From: Elysia marginata | Taxonomy: Eukaryota; Mollusca; Gastropoda; Plakobranchidae | DNA: 31,945 nucleotides | Assembly: GCA_019649035.1 (NCBI GenBank) | Contig: BMAT01000545.1 | Span: 390,037-421,981, forward strand | Direction: 5' to 3' | In this document: piece after piece, positions 30,523 to 31,945 of the stretch | Layout: every line of letters starts with the position of its first letter | Position numbering within the stretch: the stretch's first letter is position 1 | Position numbers and translations under genes: made by a program | The notes under the pieces: generated by a model | Told to the model about the DNA's origin: nothing | Databases searched by the model: none | Seen by the model: only the letters and a program-made list of their open reading frames with translations

Positions 30523-30660
30523 CTATCATGCAAGTGGGAGGGATTTTTCCTGGTACACAATAAAGGCAATCGCCAGTGCTCTTGGTACAATTTATGCAGG
30601 TATAGCCACAGTCATTTGTGCACTCCGAACCCCATAAACCTTCATCGCATGGTATTTCCA
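30523..30660 (-). CDS. EGF-like exon (more distal)
   Basis: A 138-base exon on the minus strand with a strong T9-CAAG acceptor and a consensus donor, ATAG|GTGAGT. It is phase 1-1, so it can be joined to the exon at 27179 without shift. Translation begins EIPCDEGLWGSECTNDCGY, then TCINCTKSTGDCLYC and VPGKIPPTCM. Eight cysteines with C-x-x-G-x-x-G-x-x-C-x-x-x-C spacing match laminin/MEGF-type EGF modules. Upstream exons (signal peptide and further repeats) must lie beyond the right edge of the window. The first exon encountered downstream is 3.3 kb away, across an intron enlarged by transposon insertions. Confidence 0.85.
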
Positions 30661-30804
30661 CTTGAAAAAAAAACAAAGATATATTACATATTTCATTTCA
30701 TAAGAATATAAATTATGCTTTTAGGCATTGAATATTAAGTTATTGTCAAATAGCGCTAAATCGACTTTTTAAAATATTATTTCACTGACACGCCACCACC
30801 AATA

Positions 30805-31945
30805 CAAGGGTGGATCAATAAGTAATGAGAGTGACCTTCCTGTTTGTAATTGCGCGACCTTTGGGAGTCATGTCATAAAATTATATGAATATGATCATCA
30901 GCTTGTGTACTTTCGAACCAAATGAAAATATTTCATGTGACGTTGTCACTATCCATTTTATGACGTCATGAAAACATGCGGTGAATAGCTCTGCAGCAAT
31001 TAAGATGGAGTTCACTAAGGAAAACATACGCTTCTACATTTTCATGCGCTGTAAACTTGGTGAATCCGCAAAGCTGATCCATGAAACTTTGCAGACTGTC
31101 TGTGGGGACTGTTCCTGTTCTTATCAAACTATTTGCCGTTGGGTGAAGGAATTCAATAGAGGTAAGGAATCACTTTCTGATTGCCCTCGTCCCGGGCGAT
31201 TAAAATCATTTGTGAACGAGCAGACCATTGCTTCTATCAAGAAGGACATTGGTGAACACCCCCATATCTCTGTCCGAGAATTAAGCGACACCAACGGCCT
31301 TTCGTATGGTACAGTTCATATCATCATAACTGAACAACTCTGTATGAAAAAGGTATGTGCCCGATGGATACCCCATTTGTTAACGGTTGATCAAAAGAGA
31401 GAGAGGGTTCGTTGTGCAACGGAATTGCTGAATATGTTTGAAACCGCATGGCCCTAAAAGGCTTTCCGACATCGTCACAGGTGATTAAACTTGGTTCTCC
31501 TTCTTTATCATCTCACCGAAACGCCTCAATCGCATTTGGGTAGATGGGCAATGAGACAGACCCGTCCTGTTGCGTCCAGGATTTAAAAGCCGAAAGAGAA
31601 TGTTCACGGTATTCTTCAATTACAGTGGCCCACTTGTAGTTGACATTTTGCCTCAAGACACTACAATGAGTGCCACATATTATGTCCAGAATCAGCAATC
31701 AATGAGCAGCGATCAAAGGTTAGCACCTCCAGGACCTTGCTTCTTCATGACAATGCAGGTCCCAATAAGGCAAGGGCCACAACTCAGTCACGGAGGGAGC
31801 TAGGAATTCAATTCTTGCCCCACCCCGCCTACAGTCCCGACTTGGCACCACGTGACTTCTGATTGTTTCCGATTCCCAAGGACAGGCTAGCTTAACGGAA
31901 ATTTGACCGCATTCAAGACCTCGCAAAAGCAGTGAATTCAGAGCT
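30805..31945 (+). mobile_element. Second mariner element, truncated by window end
   Basis: It starts after TA at 30803-30804 with CAAGGGTGGATCAATAAGTA, a terminal repeat unlike that of the neighbouring mariner. About 200 bases later the transposase begins. The element continues past the window edge, so the right terminal repeat is not visible. It lies 145 bases from the EGF exon, in opposite orientation to the host gene. Confidence 0.85.
31005..31945 (+). pseudogene. mariner transposase (DD34D), inactivated
   Basis: From ATG at 31005, one clean frame of about 150 codons covers the paired-like DNA-binding domain: TICRWVKEFNRGKESLSDCP, then RPGR, a second helix-turn-helix with ELSDTNGLSYGTV, and the linker ARWIPHLL (the family's WVPHEL motif). 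It stops at 31457. The catalytic part follows in other frames. GNET at about 31548 stands where the first catalytic Asp (GDET) should be. HDNAGPN (about 31747) has the second Asp and YSPDLAPRDF (about 31830-31859) the third, with exactly 34 residues between them, giving DD34D. A TGA follows directly. Loss of the first Asp plus stops makes it inactive, but it is much better preserved than the mariner at 27.8-30.2 kb. Confidence 0.9.

Noticed and set aside
30448..30711. 87-codon plus-strand frame
   Set aside because: Antisense shadow of the EGF-like exon at 30523-30660, whose minus-strand reading has ordered cysteines and splice sites.

Overview
This is AT-rich, intron-bearing animal DNA: no operons, many dispersed repeats, GT-AG splice signals and several fossil transposons. 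The repertoire suggests an aquatic invertebrate, and a mollusc is my best guess. It combines CR1/L2-like LINEs with short-repeat tails, a tRNA-derived SINE, mariners, a PIF/Harbinger derivative, Maverick/Polinton-type polB and large multicopy families of unnamed ORFs. That guess rests on recalled family distributions, not on a search. There is no intact single-exon gene; almost every recognisable protein is a decayed mobile-element relic.

Layout. 1-2 kb: AAT/GAA microsatellite, a SINE-like tRNA head and the tail of a dispersed repeat. 2.2-3.0 kb: relic of a transposase-like ORF. 4.15-7.8 kb: fossil of a Maverick/Polinton-like element, with a small accessory gene on the minus strand and a B-family DNA polymerase on the plus strand. 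8.2-11.3 kb: mostly unannotatable, with weak exon candidates. 11.34-12.81 kb: 5'-truncated LINE with a (CTTAT)n tail. 13.28-13.55 kb: possible terminal exon on the minus strand. 13.8-16.3 kb: six copies of a short motif, a GATGGTGAT-type minisatellite with a 176-base gap, and a second, different LINE relic. 17.1-17.8 kb: a 31-bp minisatellite and (GA)n, (TTC)n and (TTA)n arrays. 18.15-18.87 kb: a dispersed repeat interrupted by an insertion with a 17-bp duplication; its uninterrupted relative lies inverted at 24.2-24.6 kb. 19.2-20.45 kb: a third LINE relic with a SINE beside its tail. 20.45-22.6 kb: decayed member of an uncharacterised multicopy family. 25.3-30.7 kb: the host gene. 27.84-30.16 kb and 30.80 kb to the end: two unrelated mariners.

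The only convincing host gene runs on the minus strand. It has two phase 1-1 EGF-like exons (30660-30523 and 27179-27057) and then a likely transmembrane exon (26146-26056). This is the 3' part of a single-pass receptor of MEGF/scavenger-receptor-F type. Just past the membrane exon, the sequence is tandemly duplicated. Each copy holds a 30-nt candidate microexon with the same boundaries, and every substitution between the copies over about 90 bp falls in nine bases inside it. A mariner sits in the intron between the two EGF exons and itself carries a 923-bp Harbinger derivative. Removing that derivative and one TTA restores the mariner reading frame.
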